Below, one piece after another: positions 33,441 through 33,631 of a stretch of DNA of 33,631 nt. The stretch covers positions 1 to 33,631 of the forward strand of contig MU400837.1 in assembly GCA_022578965.1 (NCBI GenBank), given 5' to 3'. The notes under the pieces are model-generated. The model saw nothing but the letters and a program-made list of their open reading frames with translations. It did not search any database and had not been told where the DNA came from. Origin of the DNA: Xylaria sp. FL1777. Its lineage: Eukaryota; Ascomycota; Sordariomycetes; Xylariales; Xylariaceae. The first letter of the stretch is position 1, and every line of letters begins with the position of its first letter. The translations under genes and the position numbers were made by a program.

Positions 33441-33631
33441 ATTAATCATAAAATTATTTTTATTGTTTTATTTGTTTTATTTATTTTTTTGGTTTTTTTT
33501 TTAAAATATAAAAACTTATAACTTTAATATAATAACAATATTAAAAATAGTTTTATAATATATAATAGTTTAACTTTTATTAAAATAATTAATATATAAT
33601 ATTAACTTTATTTTTAAATTTAATTATATAT
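33441..33631. other. A/T-rich end of window
   Basis: The tandem pattern stops and ordinary A/T-rich sequence follows to the window edge. No gene or repeat is seen. Confidence 0.5.

Noticed and set aside
1..33631. Mitochondrial or apicomplexan origin suggested by the A+T content
   Set aside because: Ty3/gypsy chromovirus relics with transition-only LTR divergence point to a fungal nuclear genome with RIP-like mutation; no mitochondrial gene, tRNA or rRNA was seen.

Overview
The window looks like a piece of heterochromatin from a filamentous ascomycete fungus (inference). It is extremely A+T-rich, below about 20% G+C by eye. It carries two LTR retrotransposons whose paired LTRs differ only by C/T and G/A transitions, and their coding frames are riddled with TAA/TAG stops where Gln or Trp codons are expected. 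That is the footprint of repeat-induced point mutation (RIP) or a closely related cytosine-deamination process. I found no intact protein-coding gene, tRNA, rRNA, promoter or riboswitch.

Layout. 1-2351 is gene-less A/T-rich sequence. 2357-10095 is a complete Ty3/gypsy chromovirus on the + strand (element 1). It has two 519-bp LTRs, a perfect 5-bp target duplication ATTAA, a Gag relic in one frame, and protease, reverse transcriptase, RNase H, integrase and chromodomain relics in a second frame that shows no shift at any motif I checked. An open minus-strand frame of unknown function lies between pol and the 3' LTR. 10101-11982 is a gene-less spacer. 11983-26937 is a second, unusually long (about 15 kb) Ty3/gypsy element on the minus strand (element 2), bounded by two 304-bp LTRs. 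Its RT, RNase H and integrase (about 17815-20643) are recognisable through the mutations. About 6 kb before the RT and 5.5 kb after the integrase hold frames I could not assign.

The right flank, 26938-32441, has two weak coding-like stretches and a duplicated block of about 200 bp that contains a hairpin. 32442-33440 is a composite, nearly G-free tandem repeat: 21-bp units separated by a conserved spacer of about 47 bp. It grades into simple TTA/TTTA repeats.

Functionally, both elements once encoded the usual copy-and-paste machinery: Gag particle, protease, RT/RNase H for cDNA synthesis, and integrase, with element 1 adding a chromodomain that would steer integration to heterochromatin. All of it is now dead. 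The most interesting signals are the base context of the surviving C and G (mostly C after a purine), the lower mutation load at the outer edges of the LTRs, the size of element 2, and the antisense frame in element 1.
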